Assembly: GCA_046590195.1 (NCBI GenBank)
Contig: JBKJTP010000165.1
Span: 1 to 31,140 of the forward strand
Length of the DNA stretch: 31,140 nucleotides
Reading direction: 5' to 3'
Source of the DNA: JBKJTP01 sp046590195
GTDB lineage: Bacteria > Bacteroidota > Ignavibacteria > Palsa-1295
The notes beneath the pieces were generated by a model. That model saw only the letters and a list, made by a program, of their open reading frames with translations. It had not been told where the DNA came from and searched no databases. Shown piece after piece: positions 1-7,642 of this stretch (its first letter is position 1; every line of letters starts with the position of its first letter). Both the position numbers and the translations under genes were made by a program.

Positions 1-88
1 CAAGCGCATTAGCGATGTGGACAAGAAGGTGTTGAAGCGGATCATCACTGAGTCATTCAAAGCTGCAAAGAAGATCCAAAAGGTATGA
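1..88 (+). CDS. DUF1801-family protein, C-terminal fragment (5' end outside window)
   Basis: The window opens inside a reading frame whose first full codon is at 2 and which stops at TGA 86-88. The 28 visible residues contain DVDKKVLKRIITESFKAAKK. They closely match the C-terminus of the next gene (DVDKKVLKQLVDESVKNAKK), so the two genes are tandem paralogues of the DUF1801 family. Only the tail is visible, so length and start are unknown. The next gene starts seven bases downstream, which suggests co-transcription. Biochemical role unknown. Confidence 0.75.
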   Translation, partial: KRISDVDKKVLKRIITESFKAAKKIQKV

Positions 89-95
89 ATGAGGT

Positions 96-518
96 ATGGC
101 AAAGAAAGTTGAGATCAAGACAAAGGAGAACGAAGCGAGCGTCGCAGACTTCCTCAATTCGGTTGACGATGAACAGAAGAAGAGTGATGCGCTTGAAGTG
201 CTCGAACTGATGAAGAAAGCAACCAAGTCAGAGCCAAAGATGTGGGGTGCATCGTTGGTAGGCTTTGGCAGCAGGGTCTATGAGTCTCCAGCTACGGGGC
301 GCCAGGTCGATTGGTTTTATGTCGGCTTCTCACCGCGCAAGGCCAACATCACGCTGTATGTGCTCAATGGCTTCGAGAAGCAGGGTGAGTTGCTGGGCAA
401 GCTCGGAAAGCACACGATCGGCAAAGGATGCCTGTACATCAAGAAGCTCGCTGACGTCGATAAGAAGGTGCTCAAGCAACTTGTCGATGAATCGGTAAAG
501 AATGCGAAGAAGCTCTAG
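96..518 (+). CDS. DUF1801 domain protein
   Basis: A 140-aa soluble protein with no signal peptide or membrane segment. It has the usual DUF1801 (YdhG-like) layout: an N-terminal KTKENEASVADFL segment, a central MWGASLVGFGSRVY block, a VGFSPRKANITLYV strand pair, and a GKGCLYIKKLADVD motif before a C-terminal helix. The length is normal for the family, whose biochemical function is not established. It is the second copy of a tandem pair and ends only three bases before ccmB, so it is probably transcribed with the cytochrome c maturation genes. Nothing in the sequence links it to heme. Family assignment is fairly sure; function is open. Confidence 0.85.
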   Translation: MAKKVEIKTKENEASVADFLNSVDDEQKKSDALEVLELMKKATKSEPKMWGASLVGFGSRVYESPATGRQVDWFYVGFSPRKANITLYVLNGFEKQGELLGKLGKHTIGKGCLYIKKLADVDKKVLKQLVDESVKNAKKL

Positions 519-521
519 CCT

Positions 522-1190
522 ATGACAAGCTCCTGGGAAGCAGTCCTCAGAAAGGATCTCCTCGTGGAGTTCAGGACACGTTATGGCCTCAGCGCGATCG
601 TCATGTTCCTGCTGGTCACTGTCGCGATCGTGCTCTTTTCTCTTCCCGGAGAGGAGATCTCGCCAAGCACGATGAGCGCTCTGTTTTGGATCGCGCTCTT
701 CTTCGGAGCCATGACCGGCCTATCCCGCAGCTTTATCGCCGAAGAAGAACGCGGGACTTCATTCCTGCTTCGTATCTACGCTCCCTCGGAAAGTGTCTTC
801 TTTGGTAAGCTGGCGTTTAACCTCTTGCTGATGCTCGGTATCAGCGTGACCGCGGTCTTGCTGTTCTCGTTCTTTTTCAGAGATTTCGTGATCGCTGACT
901 GGGGTATATTTCTCATACAATTAATACTCGGTGCAGCAGGGATCGGCATTGTCTCCACAATGCTTAGCGCCTTGATCGGTCGTGCAGCGCAAAAAGGGGC
1001 GCTGCTTCCCGTTATCGCTCTTCCTGTTCTCATGCCCATCGTGATCGCGACGACCGATGCCACCCGTATTACCATGCAGACTTCGACCGCCTGGGCCGGC
1101 GCCAGGGGAGACCTTCTTATCCTCTTTTCGTTTGACGTGGCGATGGTGCTGGTGAGCTACGTTCTGTTCGACACCATCTGGAAAGAATGA
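522..1190 (+). CDS. ccmB: Heme exporter subunit CcmB
   Basis: A 222-aa integral membrane protein with about six hydrophobic helices and the typical N-terminus WEAVLRKDLLVEFRTRYGLS, followed by a conserved EEERGTSFLLRIYAPS region near residues 76-90. CcmB is the permease half of the CcmAB ABC transporter, which in System I cytochrome c maturation drives release of holo-CcmE from CcmC using ATP. Its length matches family members (about 220 aa). No ccmA ATPase gene is adjacent. The gene upstream encodes a DUF1801 protein instead, so the ATPase must be elsewhere if the system is complete. Start ATG at 522; ccmC follows after 25 bases. Confidence 0.9.
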   Translation: MTSSWEAVLRKDLLVEFRTRYGLSAIVMFLLVTVAIVLFSLPGEEISPSTMSALFWIALFFGAMTGLSRSFIAEEERGTSFLLRIYAPSESVFFGKLAFNLLLMLGISVTAVLLFSFFFRDFVIADWGIFLIQLILGAAGIGIVSTMLSALIGRAAQKGALLPVIALPVLMPIVIATTDATRITMQTSTAWAGARGDLLILFSFDVAMVLVSYVLFDTIWKE

Positions 1191-1215
1191 CGCATCCCGA
1201 ATCGATGCAAACGCA

Positions 1216-2184
1216 ATGATGAAGCTCTTTCGCTCGAAGATTTTTCTCTGGTCACTCGCGATCGCGATCGCGGTAGTCACGTTCATTTCGTTTTCCACAC
1301 CGATAGGCGGCAGCTTCAATGATGTCGTGGTGTTGCAGGAGAATGACATCGCTGATCACTCGCCTGTGCGCGCTACCCTCATTCGCGAGGCATACGATTC
1401 GGCGGGGTCGAAGTATGTGTATGCACGCGATCTCTATGGCGGCGTTGCACCTATCCGAGTAGAGAATGCACCAGATGTAAAGATGGGACAAGTCTTCGTT
1501 GCCAACGTCGGATATGACAAGGGCATCGCGCAATACCAATGGCTAAGCCTCGTTCGCGCCGATCCATGGATGACATTCCCATTGATCCAGGGACTCGGTG
1601 AGTTGGGTCGCAATATCCTATTTCACGTGCCGATGGCGATGGTTGCGTTCATCGCGTTCATCGTCGCGATGGTGAACTCAATTCTCTATCTACGCAGAAA
1701 GAAGGCCGATTATGACCGCCGTGCGCGTGCTGCGTCCGCTGCTGGATTGCTCTTCACGATCCTTGCTACGGTGACCGGTGCTATCTGGGCGAAATTCAGT
1801 TGGGGCGCATTCTGGAATTGGGACCCACGCCAGACCTCGATCTTCATCCTGCTGCTGATCTACTTTGCGTATTTCATTCTCCGCTCACTGCTCGAGGAGA
1901 GCGAGGACAAAAAGGCCAGGGTTGCTGCGGTCTATAATATCATCGCTGGCGTCAGCATGCCGTTCCTGTTCTTCGTCGTGCCGCGCATCACCCAGAGCTT
2001 GCATCCAGGTGGCGGCGGAGATCCGGCCCCGCTGATCAATTTATCTGGGAAGGTCTACGCCGATCAAACCCTAGTGAATATGCACTGGCTCGCAGTGCTG
2101 CTTTATACCTTTGTCTATCTTTGGATCTCAAACCTGTACAGTCGTATTACGAAGGTGCAAGAGCGAAACGTTGAGACGTATTGA
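1216..2184 (+). CDS. ccmC: CcmC-like heme transfer protein with extra periplasmic segment
   Basis: A 322-aa membrane protein of the CcmC/CcsA heme-handling family. It has a tryptophan-rich WWD-type motif, WGAFWNWDP (residues 196-204), flanked by candidate heme-ligand histidines H137 (in FHVPM) and H263 (in SLHPGG). CcmC binds heme at the outer face of the inner membrane and loads it onto CcmE. E. coli CcmC is about 245 aa. The excess here is an approximately 85-residue soluble segment (about 31-118) between the first and second membrane helices, with strand-like alternation but no motif I recognise. Two adjacent ATG codons begin the gene (1216 and 1219). It lies between ccmB and a ccmD-like gene. 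Confidence 0.87.
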   Translation: MMKLFRSKIFLWSLAIAIAVVTFISFSTPIGGSFNDVVVLQENDIADHSPVRATLIREAYDSAGSKYVYARDLYGGVAPIRVENAPDVKMGQVFVANVGYDKGIAQYQWLSLVRADPWMTFPLIQGLGELGRNILFHVPMAMVAFIAFIVAMVNSILYLRRKKADYDRRARAASAAGLLFTILATVTGAIWAKFSWGAFWNWDPRQTSIFILLLIYFAYFILRSLLEESEDKKARVAAVYNIIAGVSMPFLFFVVPRITQSLHPGGGGDPAPLINLSGKVYADQTLVNMHWLAVLLYTFVYLWISNLYSRITKVQERNVETY

Positions 2185-2205
2185 CCGTACCGAAACTACA
2201 ACATC

Positions 2206-2343
2206 ATGGATTTTCTGCAGAATAACCCGCTCTACGTCGTAGGCCTGATCTCGGTGGTCATCTGGTTTGGCCTGTTTCTCTTTCTATTGAGCCTTGATCG
2301 AAAGGTCACAAAGCTTGAAAAGGGCGAGTTTGGTGACGAATAG
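2206..2343 (+). CDS. ccmD: CcmD-like single-span membrane protein
   Basis: A 45-aa frame starting at ATG 2206 and stopping at TAG 2341-2343. It encodes a short N-terminal segment (MDFLQNNPLY), one hydrophobic helix (about residues 10-30) and a charged tail with DRKVTKLEK. Size, topology and position between ccmC and ccmE fit CcmD, a small protein that stabilises the CcmABC-CcmE complex and assists release of holo-CcmE. CcmD proteins are poorly conserved, so the call rests mainly on topology and context. It is easily missed because of its size. Confidence 0.75.
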   Translation: MDFLQNNPLYVVGLISVVIWFGLFLFLLSLDRKVTKLEKGEFGDE

Positions 2344-2420
2344 GTCATGTTGAACGCAGGCGGCCGTTATCACGAACCAAGCCCTTAGGGGGCCTGTTTT
2401 GCGCTCATAGAGGAATAATT

Positions 2421-2834
2421 ATGAAGTCTAAGCACATTGTCGCCATCGTCGTCGCTATTATCTTTGTAGGTGTAGCGGCCTTCGGTCTTATCGAGAATAA
2501 GATCGATTATTCTGATTTCCAGAAGGCCTCGAGCGAAGGCTCCCGCGCGCAGATCTCTGGCACCTGGGTAAAGGAGAAGGGCGCCAATTACGACGCCAAG
2601 ACCAACACCTTTAGTTTTCACATGAAGGACAAGGAAGGCAAGGAAATGCCCGTGAGGTTCGCGGGTCCGAAGCCTAATAATTTCGAGCTTGCACCGACCG
2701 TCGTTTGTGTCGGAAAGATCGAGTCTGGTGTCTTTCAGGCTTCAGACATCCAAACGAAGTGTCCTTCGAAGTATGAAGGTTCGGGTGGTCTCCACCCCGA
2801 AGGCACGCCGATCAGCAAGGACGTCCAGAGTTAA
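2421..2834 (+). CDS. ccmE: Periplasmic heme chaperone CcmE, CxxxY type
   Basis: A 137-aa protein with an N-terminal membrane anchor (about residues 5-22) and an OB-fold periplasmic domain, including the ISGTWVKEKG strand and VVCVGKIESGVFQASDI. CcmE receives heme from CcmC and hands it to CcmF. In classical CcmE a conserved His binds heme covalently. Here the equivalent region reads CPSKY (C114-Y118), the Cys-x-x-x-Tyr variant known from archaea and Desulfovibrio-type bacteria. The variant is a sequence observation; the chemistry of heme attachment is inferred. Start ATG 2421 has an upstream GAGGA. It is preceded by a 77-base gap after ccmD and followed by a hairpin before ccmF. Confidence 0.92.
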   Translation: MKSKHIVAIVVAIIFVGVAAFGLIENKIDYSDFQKASSEGSRAQISGTWVKEKGANYDAKTNTFSFHMKDKEGKEMPVRFAGPKPNNFELAPTVVCVGKIESGVFQASDIQTKCPSKYEGSGGLHPEGTPISKDVQS

Positions 2835-2844
2835 GTATACGAAG

Positions 2845-2868
2845 AAGTGCGGCCCCAGTGCCGCACTT
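2845..2868 (+). terminator. Hairpin between ccmE and ccmF (weak terminator or processing site)
   Basis: A perfect 8-bp stem AAGTGCGG / CCGCACTT surrounds the 8-base loop CCCCAGTG, 11 bases after the ccmE stop. The following bases are only moderately T-rich, so full termination is doubtful. It could reduce read-through into ccmF or mark an RNA-processing site. Confidence 0.45.
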
Positions 2869-2900
2869 TGTCTATTGTCTCCCAACCTCATCCCTGAATC

Positions 2901-5279
2901 ATGCTAGGCAGTATTGCTATCGCCGTAGCGTTTACCGCTTCTCTCGCTGCGATCATCCTCTATGTCCTCGTTGAGCGAGGCAAGCGCGAGTACACTGGCG
3001 CCGCACGCCTGATGACGCACATCGCTATCATGAGTGTGATGCTCACAGCAGGCACGCTGCTCTATTACATTTTCAACTATCGCTTTGACATCGCGTACGT
3101 TTACAAGAACGTATCGACGACGCTGAGCAAGCCGCTTCTCTTTGCAACCTTCTATGCGAATCAGGAAGGAAGCTTCATGCTTTGGGCATTGCTGACTTCG
3201 GTGGTTGCGATCTTCCTCTTGCCTTACGCAGCGCGTCAGAGATATGAAGCGCCCGTGATGGCTGTGTACCTGAGTGTGCTTGCATTCCTCTGCTTGATGC
3301 TCATCATCAAGAGCCCGTTCGAAACGATCTACTCAGTGTTTCCTGGCGAAGCACCAGCAGGCTTTATCCCTGAGAACGGCAGGGGATTGAATCCATCGCT
3401 CGAAAATCTCTGGATTGTGATCCATCCGCCGATGCTCTTCCTCGGCTTCACGATGCTCGCAGTGCCATTCGCCTTCGCGATGGCTGGATTGATCCGTAAG
3501 GACTATCAAGGCTGGGTTACCACCTCGCTCCCATGGACGCTGGCGGCAGGAATGCTACTCGGTTTCGGTATCATGCTCGGAGGCTTCTGGGCATACGAGA
3601 CACTTGGCTGGGGCGGTTACTGGGCATGGGATCCGGTAGAGAATTCGAGTTTGATGCCGTGGCTTGTGACGATCGCTGCCACACACACGATGCTCTCGCA
3701 GAAACGAACGGGCGGCCTCATCAAGACGAATCTCGCGATGACGCTACTCGCTTTCATCTTCGTCCTCTATAGCTCTTTCCTTACACGCTCGGGAATACTG
3801 GGTGATGCTTCGGTGCACTCCTTCACCGATCCAGGCGCAACGGTCTATCGCTTCTTGCTTTCTGGTCTCGTCATATTCGTCGTCGGTGCTTTTGGCCTGT
3901 TCATCATGCGATGGAAGTCGATGAACATCGCGCGCCGTGAGTTCAATGTGCTCTCCCGCGAGAACATGCTCTCCATTGGCGCGGCCGTAATCATGGCTAG
4001 CACGCTCATCGTGTTCCTCGGCACGAGCGCACCGCTCATCGAGACGAAGGTGCCGATCGAGTACTACAACAATTTCCACATCCCGATCGCCATTGCACTG
4101 CTATTGCTCAATGCGCTATCGCTGCATATAAAGTGGAAGCAGACGAGCACCGATGAATTGATCCGCAAATCGTTGCTCGCATTCGGGCTCGCCGTTGCTT
4201 CGACGATTGCTGTTGCTCTCATCGGAGGTATCTCGGAATTCCTGATCCTTTCACTGATCTTCTCCGCGTTCTTCTCGCTCTTCGTTAATCTCGAGATCGC
4301 ATTCACGATCCGGAAGACGAAGTTCATGGGCGCGTATGTCTCGCATCTCGGTATTTCGCTCTTCGTACTTGGCGTGGTTGCCAGTGCTTATTATGAGAGA
4401 AAGGAGATCGTGCAACTCCACGAGAACAAACCGTTGAAGGTGTTGGACGGAAAGTACGAACTCCAGTATGCTGGCGTGGAGATGCCGAAGGAAGATCACT
4501 ACAATTGGCTGATCATGGTGAAGGATAATGATGGATTGTCTGCACAGGCGAAGCCATTGTCATACTTCACGCCGTGGAATAATCGCGAGAGCCCGATCAT
4601 CAATCCGGACATTCTCCGTTATGCAACGAAGGATATCTACTTCACCTTCATGGGCCTCGATCGCACAGGTGGTGTCCCAACCGACACGCTCGGCAAGGGC
4701 CAGTCGATCTCGCGTTTCAACGACAGCCTACAGATCACCTTCATCGATTACGACTTCCCGCAAGAAGAGAAGAACAAGATGATGTCTGGGCAGAAGTTCA
4801 CCGTTCAAGCGATCGTGCAGGTTCGCGACTCGATCAGTCGTGAATCGAAGCAACTGACGCTCTCAGTTACTCGCGACCTGGAATCCGCTGAAGCGAACAT
4901 GCAGGACATCACCGTACCCGGTACATCGTATCATGTGCAGCTCGCAGAGCTCAAGCCTGATATGCAGAACCCTGCGAACTCGAAGGTAGTGTTGCGTTAC
5001 TTCGATGAGAAGAACCCACCGGCCAATGCTACGCAGTTCGTGACGATCGAGATCTTCGAAAAGCCGTTGATCAATCTGGTTTGGGCGGGTATCATCATTC
5101 TCGTTGCTGGCTTTGGATTCTCAGTTGTTCGCCGCCGCAAGGAAGCGCTTGTAGCGATCGATCGTGCAGAGAAGAAGTACGAAAAGCTGATCGAGCAGCG
5201 CTCACGCTTCGCGCCGGATGCGAGTGCCGTCGTTGGCGGACACATGCACTTGGCCGACATGACGAAGAAGGAAGTGTAA
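2901..5279 (+). CDS. ccmF: Cytochrome c heme lyase subunit CcmF
   Basis: A 792-aa polytopic membrane protein. The WWD motif WGGYWAWDPVENSSLMPWL spans residues 237-255, and the preceding segment has GLNPSLENLWIVIHPPMLF with H175, both hallmarks of CcmF. A large periplasmic domain occupies roughly residues 505-735, followed by a final membrane helix (about 735-753) and a basic cytoplasmic tail. CcmF accepts heme from CcmE and attaches it to CxxCH motifs of apocytochrome c. The length is within the range for large CcmF proteins. No ccmG or ccmH follows; the cluster ends at a strong terminator. Start ATG 2901 comes 32 bases after the intergenic hairpin. Confidence 0.93.
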   Translation: MLGSIAIAVAFTASLAAIILYVLVERGKREYTGAARLMTHIAIMSVMLTAGTLLYYIFNYRFDIAYVYKNVSTTLSKPLLFATFYANQEGSFMLWALLTSVVAIFLLPYAARQRYEAPVMAVYLSVLAFLCLMLIIKSPFETIYSVFPGEAPAGFIPENGRGLNPSLENLWIVIHPPMLFLGFTMLAVPFAFAMAGLIRKDYQGWVTTSLPWTLAAGMLLGFGIMLGGFWAYETLGWGGYWAWDPVENSSLMPWLVTIAATHTMLSQKRTGGLIKTNLAMTLLAFIFVLYSSFLTRSGILGDASVHSFTDPGATVYRFLLSGLVIFVVGAFGLFIMRWKSMNIARREFNVLSRENMLSIGAAVIMASTLIVFLGTSAPLIETKVPIEYYNNFHIPIAIALLLLNALSLHIKWKQTSTDELIRKSLLAFGLAVASTIAVALIGGISEFLILSLIFSAFFSLFVNLEIAFTIRKTKFMGAYVSHLGISLFVLGVVASAYYERKEIVQLHENKPLKVLDGKYELQYAGVEMPKEDHYNWLIMVKDNDGLSAQAKPLSYFTPWNNRESPIINPDILRYATKDIYFTFMGLDRTGGVPTDTLGKGQSISRFNDSLQITFIDYDFPQEEKNKMMSGQKFTVQAIVQVRDSISRESKQLTLSVTRDLESAEANMQDITVPGTSYHVQLAELKPDMQNPANSKVVLRYFDEKNPPANATQFVTIEIFEKPLINLVWAGIIILVAGFGFSVVRRRKEALVAIDRAEKKYEKLIEQRSRFAPDASAVVGGHMHLADMTKKEV

Positions 5280-5299
5280 GATGATCTTTGAGCTAAATG

Positions 5300-5336
5300 A
5301 AAAAGCACGCATCAGGCAGACTGATGCGTGCTTTTT
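5300..5336. terminator. Strong bidirectional intrinsic terminator
   Basis: A perfect 16-bp inverted repeat (5300-5315 and 5321-5336) with a 5-base GCAGA loop; the arms start and end in runs of five A and five T. The symmetric A/T tails let it act on both strands. It separates the plus-strand ccm cluster (ccmF stop 5279) from the convergent ABC permease gene (stop at 5349). Confidence 0.9.
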
Positions 5337-5348
5337 AGTACTTGTTGG

Positions 5349-6230
5349 TTACGCCGTCTTGCCGCGAATAAATCTCGTCTCGGCAGCAGAGAAGATCGCG
5401 ATGATGAAGAAAAGGATATACGCGATTGCACAAGCATAGCCCATCTCATCAGCCTTCTCGAACGCGTTCTCGTACACGCCATAGACGAGAGTTGTGGTGC
5501 GATTGAGCGGACCGCCACGCGTCATGACGTAGATCTCTGTGAAGACCTGGAAGCTCTTGATCGTGTTTAGCACAACCGCGAAGAGAAGCGTTGGCTTGAT
5601 GAGTGGCATCGTGATCGTCCAGAACTGCTGCCACGCTGAGGTGCCTTCGAGCTCTGCGACCTCGTAGTAGTCCTTCGCGACGTTCTGCATCGCTGCCAGG
5701 AAGAGCACCGCATAATAGCCGATCGATACCCAGATATCCATCACCATGATCGATGGTAGTGCGAGATCGGGATCCTGAAGGAAGCCTAGCTCAGGATGCG
5801 GCAACCCGGCGCCCTGCAAGAGAATGTTTACATATCCGCCAGCGGTGTAGAGATTGGTGAAGATAAGCGCGATGACTACCAGCGATGTGACGCTCGGAAG
5901 AAAGAGCGCAGATCTATAGAAGTTGCGAAAAGCTTCTACCCGATTGAGCAACGCGGCAAAGAGCAGCGCAAAGGCCATAGTGAACGGCAACGTCCCGACG
6001 ACGAAGAACGTCGTGTTCTTCAGCGCCTGCCAGAAGACCGGGTCGTTCAGCAGCTTTTCGTAGTTGCCGAGCCCGATCCAGATCGCCTCGTTCGACAGCG
6101 TCTTGTACTTCGTGAAAGAGAGATAAAATGCGTAGAGCAGCGGGTACGCCCAAAAGAGCACGAAGCTAAGCACCCACGGCGCAAGTAGGAGCCAGGTTAC
6201 GGAGTGTGAGGAATACCGCTTCTTTGCCAT
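5349..6230 (-). CDS. Sugar-type ABC transporter permease (MalF/UgpA family), unpaired
   Basis: A 293-aa inner-membrane permease with six predicted helices. A cytoplasmic EAA-type loop lies at residues 190-213 (EVAELEGTSAWQQFWTITMP) and would contact the ATPase subunit. This family forms heterodimers with a MalG-like partner and works with a periplasmic binding protein to import sugars, glycerol-phosphate or oligosaccharides. The substrate cannot be told from sequence. Neither a partner permease, a binding protein nor an ATPase is encoded in the window. It starts 15 bases after the maf stop and is probably co-transcribed with maf. Confidence 0.88.
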   Translation of the reverse strand: MAKKRYSSHSVTWLLLAPWVLSFVLFWAYPLLYAFYLSFTKYKTLSNEAIWIGLGNYEKLLNDPVFWQALKNTTFFVVGTLPFTMAFALLFAALLNRVEAFRNFYRSALFLPSVTSLVVIALIFTNLYTAGGYVNILLQGAGLPHPELGFLQDPDLALPSIMVMDIWVSIGYYAVLFLAAMQNVAKDYYEVAELEGTSAWQQFWTITMPLIKPTLLFAVVLNTIKSFQVFTEIYVMTRGGPLNRTTTLVYGVYENAFEKADEMGYACAIAYILFFIIAIFSAAETRFIRGKTA

Positions 6231-6245
6231 GTAGTCGTTATAGGA

Positions 6246-6836
6246 TCAATCGAATAGCGCTGGCTCAAATTTACGCAATCTTTGGTAGAGCTCGCAAAGC
6301 GGGAGCCCGACCACGTTGTAGTAGTCGCCGACTATCTCACGGACAAACACCGCTCCAAAGTCTTCTTGGATCCCGTATGCTCCAGCTTTATCCATTGGTG
6401 CACCTGTCGCGACATAGCGCTCGATCTCTCCACGCTCGAGTTCGCGAAACGTGACCTTGGTCTCGACCCAGAATGATTCTTCCCGGTCCGAGGTAACATC
6501 AACAAGTCCAACGCCAGTAAAAACCGTATGAGTATTACCGCTGAGCTTGGTGAGCATCTCGATAGCGTGTTGCTCGTCGCGCGGTTTCTCCAGCATCTCG
6601 TTACCCAGAACCACGGTGGTATCAGCACCGAGGATGACGCCTGGCTCGGTGAGCGAGCTCTTGATGTAGCGAGCCTTATCGATCGCCAGCCGTGCAACAT
6701 TCTGCGCTGGCGAGAGCTCGGGCAACATCTCCTCATGCAATGCGCTCGGTTGGATCTTGACCGACTTGATGCCGAGCAACCGAATGAGCGCCGCGCGGCG
6801 GGGTGACTGTGATGCGAGATAAAGTATGGATGGCAT
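6246..6836 (-). CDS. maf: Maf-family nucleoside triphosphate pyrophosphatase
   Basis: A 196-aa cytoplasmic protein of the Maf/HAM1 superfamily. It hydrolyses non-canonical or damaged nucleotides (typically dTTP/UTP or modified forms) to the monophosphate and pyrophosphate. Visible motifs are the N-terminal LASQSPRRAALIRLLG (residues 8-22), GADTTVVL with D72 as likely catalytic residue, and the DKAGAYGIQ block (149-157). I chose ATG at 6836 because the protein then begins MPSILYLASQSPRR, as in the family. The longer in-frame version starting at 6905 would run through the upstream terminator hairpin. Downstream lies the ABC permease, 15 bases away. Confidence 0.92.
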   Translation of the reverse strand: MPSILYLASQSPRRAALIRLLGIKSVKIQPSALHEEMLPELSPAQNVARLAIDKARYIKSSLTEPGVILGADTTVVLGNEMLEKPRDEQHAIEMLTKLSGNTHTVFTGVGLVDVTSDREESFWVETKVTFRELERGEIERYVATGAPMDKAGAYGIQEDFGAVFVREIVGDYYNVVGLPLCELYQRLRKFEPALFD

Positions 6837-6861
6837 TGCTACGAAGTCGAAGGCCTTGCTA

Positions 6862-6902
6862 CAAAAATAAAAAGCCGAATGACGCTTGCGCTCATTCGGC
6901 TT
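6862..6902 (-). terminator. Intrinsic terminator after the fibronectin-like gene
   Basis: An 11-bp inverted repeat (6872-6882 and 6892-6902) with a 9-base loop. On the minus strand it is followed by a T-rich tract (complement of 6862-6871). It lies 22-52 bases beyond the stop of the minus-strand gene at 6924 and just upstream of maf, so maf probably has its own promoter within or after it. Confidence 0.85.
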
Positions 6903-6923
6903 CAAAAACTTTTTATCTCGCGA

Positions 6924-7358
6924 TCAGTGGAACATCTCCTTGATCATACCCCAGGTGCGCTTCACGCCCGCTGATGGCTTTGATACTGAGATGGACTGCG
7001 AGTAGCTGATCTCCTTGTCGTAGACAAGCTTCAAGCGATACTTGTAAAGATCGGCAAGTGGCTCTGGCGCCTGTCCGTCTGCAGCAGGCATGAGCGAGGG
7101 GCGAACGTCCTTATAGTGGTACGTCGCGTAGCTGCCTTGAGATTTAAGTGTCGTGATCTCCTCGAACTCGGACGACTTCGAGCTTGAGCGCTCGATGATG
7201 TAGTTCTTGAGGCCTGACTCGAGACCCGATTTCCATTCGAGTGTGATCGCTTCGCCGTCCATTCTGCCGCTGAAGTAGTCTAAAATACTATTTGAGACTG
7301 CTGCTGCGCCAGTGACGGTGAGGACCAAAACCGAAGCTATGATTGCGAATTTCTTCAT
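6924..7358 (-). CDS. Secreted protein with one fibronectin type III-like domain
   Basis: A 144-aa protein starting with a signal peptide, MKKFAIIASVLVLTVTGAAA. The mature part resembles the fibronectin III-like modules common in exported Bacteroidetes-type proteins: ITLEWKSGLESGLKNYIIERS near residues 38-58, then a YKYRLKLVYDKEISYS strand region. Function unknown; adhesion or a cell-surface role is a guess. ATG 7358 is preferred over the longer frame from 7445 because it gives a clean signal peptide and has GGAG about eight bases upstream. No sorting domain is obvious at the C-terminus (TWGMIKEMFH). Confidence 0.75.
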   Translation of the reverse strand: MKKFAIIASVLVLTVTGAAAVSNSILDYFSGRMDGEAITLEWKSGLESGLKNYIIERSSSKSSEFEEITTLKSQGSYATYHYKDVRPSLMPAADGQAPEPLADLYKYRLKLVYDKEISYSQSISVSKPSAGVKRTWGMIKEMFH

Positions 7359-7587
7359 CAAAACTCCACGAAAGTAATAGTGGCTGGCTGCCTCCATTGC
7401 GTAAGTGAGACCGCGCCAGGGGATGTACCCACCCAAATATAACACATTATTGGACGGGCGACCTGAAATAACAACCCTCGAACCGCATTTTAGTTACCCC
7501 AATAGTGGGGTAATTATTTATGCCGAGGCAAATCTAAGGAAACAAAGATTGTGCTATGCTGTAGGGCTAGCCTCATCAGTATCCAAC
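7359..7587. other. Intergenic region with a 20-bp inverted repeat
   Basis: This is the upstream region of the fibronectin-like gene and lies downstream of the terminator of the 7643-9334 gene. The only clear structure is an inverted repeat at 7494-7513: arms TTACCCCA and TGGGGTAA around ATAG. It lies about 136 bases upstream of the start codon at 7358 and could be an operator or a weak hairpin. I find no convincing promoter, RNA gene or additional open frame. Confidence 0.4.
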
Positions 7588-7617
7588 AAAAAAGAGGAGC
7601 CTGAAAAGCTCCTCTTT
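7588..7617 (-). terminator. Intrinsic terminator of the icd-to-Rossmann operon
   Basis: A 10-bp perfect stem AAAGAGGAGC / GCTCCTCTTT (7591-7600, 7608-7617) with a 7-base loop. Read on the minus strand it is followed by an uninterrupted run of six T. It lies about 25 bases after the stop of the last gene (7643). Confidence 0.88.
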
Positions 7618-7642
7618 ATAGACGACTGAAATGGCCAATTCC

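Noticed and set aside
1255..1275. HIP1-like iterated GCGATCGC palindromes
   Set aside because: GCGATC is tandemly repeated here, but it falls within codons of a hydrophobic helix, and the octamer is not conspicuously repeated across the window.
921..1349. Long antisense frame overlapping ccmB and ccmC
   Set aside because: It lies opposite two well-supported membrane-protein genes, and its product is low-complexity with no recognisable motif. The same holds for similar antisense frames opposite ccmF, the thiolase, icd and the FG-GAP gene.
2344..2420. Additional small gene or riboswitch between ccmD and ccmE
   Set aside because: No open frame with a start and ribosome-binding site, and no convincing structure in 77 bases.
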